61,963 nucleotides of DNA, from assembly GCA_000433035.1 (NCBI GenBank), contig FR890796.1, positions 1-61,963 on the forward strand, in the 5' to 3' direction. The DNA is from Staphylococcus sp. CAG:324. Its GTDB lineage: Bacteria > Bacillota_I > Bacilli_A > ML615J-28 > CAG-313. This document shows positions 61,909 to 61,963 of this stretch, piece after piece. The translations under genes and the position numbers were made by a program. The notes beneath the pieces were generated by a model. The model searched no databases, was not told where the DNA came from, and saw only the letters and a program-made list of their open reading frames with translations. Each line of letters begins with the position of its first letter. The stretch's first letter is position 1.

Positions 61909-61963
61909 CTATTTGGTTAACTTTAATTTTACTTTTTCTTCCTTAATAGTACAATTGCCCCAC
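61909..61963 (-). CDS. C-terminal end of a gene cut by the window edge
   Basis: The frame stays open from the right edge to TAG at 61911-61909 and codes for WGNCTIKEEKVKLKLTK. A strong terminator directly behind the stop supports it as the end of a real gene. Seventeen residues are too few to identify the protein. Confidence 0.5.
   Translation of the reverse strand, partial: WGNCTIKEEKVKLKLTK

Noticed and set aside
1..61963. CRISPR arrays, rRNA or tRNA genes.
   Set aside because: I saw no regularly spaced repeats of 24-40 bases, no rRNA signature and no tRNA-like cloverleaf with a TTCGA-type loop in the gaps between genes.
1..61963. Reassigned UGA code as in Mycoplasma relatives.
   Set aside because: UGA ends several overlapping genes (for example the sufU and NusG_II stops) and conserved tryptophans are coded by UGG.

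Overview
The window is AT-rich, standard-code DNA (UGA is used as a stop, Trp is encoded by UGG) from a low-GC Gram-positive anaerobe of the phylum Bacillota. It carries a SUF iron-sulfur operon in the C-D-S-U-B order, a full Rnf ion-pumping complex, a one-chain pyruvate:ferredoxin oxidoreductase, MurE (so the cell makes peptidoglycan), zinc-type ribosomal protein S14 and the Firmicutes-type rplQ/ecfA1/ecfA2/ecfT/truA genes. An anaerobic, walled relative of Bacilli/Erysipelotrichia fits; I cannot name the species.

Positions 1-12,727 are accessory. The centre is a very large secreted Rhs/YD-repeat protein (6407-12727) with a likely immunity gene right behind it and a second small gene, then a transcript with a multidomain immunity-like protein and a winged-helix protein. 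Further left lies an orphan Rhs tail (849-1619) with its own partner gene (369-836). A large serine recombinase (1649-3265) abuts the broken upstream end of this orphan tail. An 84-nt element with conserved ends and a covarying hairpin occurs twice (68-150 and 3559-3643), the second copy as the leader of the recombinase transcript. I regard this polymorphic-toxin/recombinase/structured-element cluster as the most interesting part. The Rhs gene has its own near-consensus promoter and a terminator-like hairpin in its leader.

Positions 12,950-30,060 are an iron-sulfur and energy block, all on the minus strand: sufCDSUB, a lipoprotein, a membrane protein, apbE, a Gx-type membrane protein, a NusG_II protein, rnfCDGEAB and the pyruvate oxidoreductase. 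SUF builds the clusters that Rnf and the oxidoreductase need, the oxidoreductase makes reduced ferredoxin, Rnf turns it into an ion gradient, and ApbE attaches FMN to RnfD/RnfG. The rnfC and apbE promoters share an almost identical Rex-like operator across the -35 box.

Positions 30,060-46,500 hold mixed housekeeping genes: murE, a frameshifted GH3 glucosaminidase, a peroxiredoxin and an SDR; then tmk-holB-ricT-trmN-rsmI, truA-ecfT-ecfA2-ecfA1, an M50 protease, and a PadR/permease-prefix/DUF4097 stress-type operon. A decayed IS3-type insertion sequence (46,567-46,935) separates this from the ribosomal cluster.

Positions 47,093-61,625 are the complete S10-spc-alpha cluster on the minus strand, from rpsJ to rplQ, with a promoter and a likely structured leader upstream of rpsJ. 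The end of one further minus-strand gene enters at the right edge.
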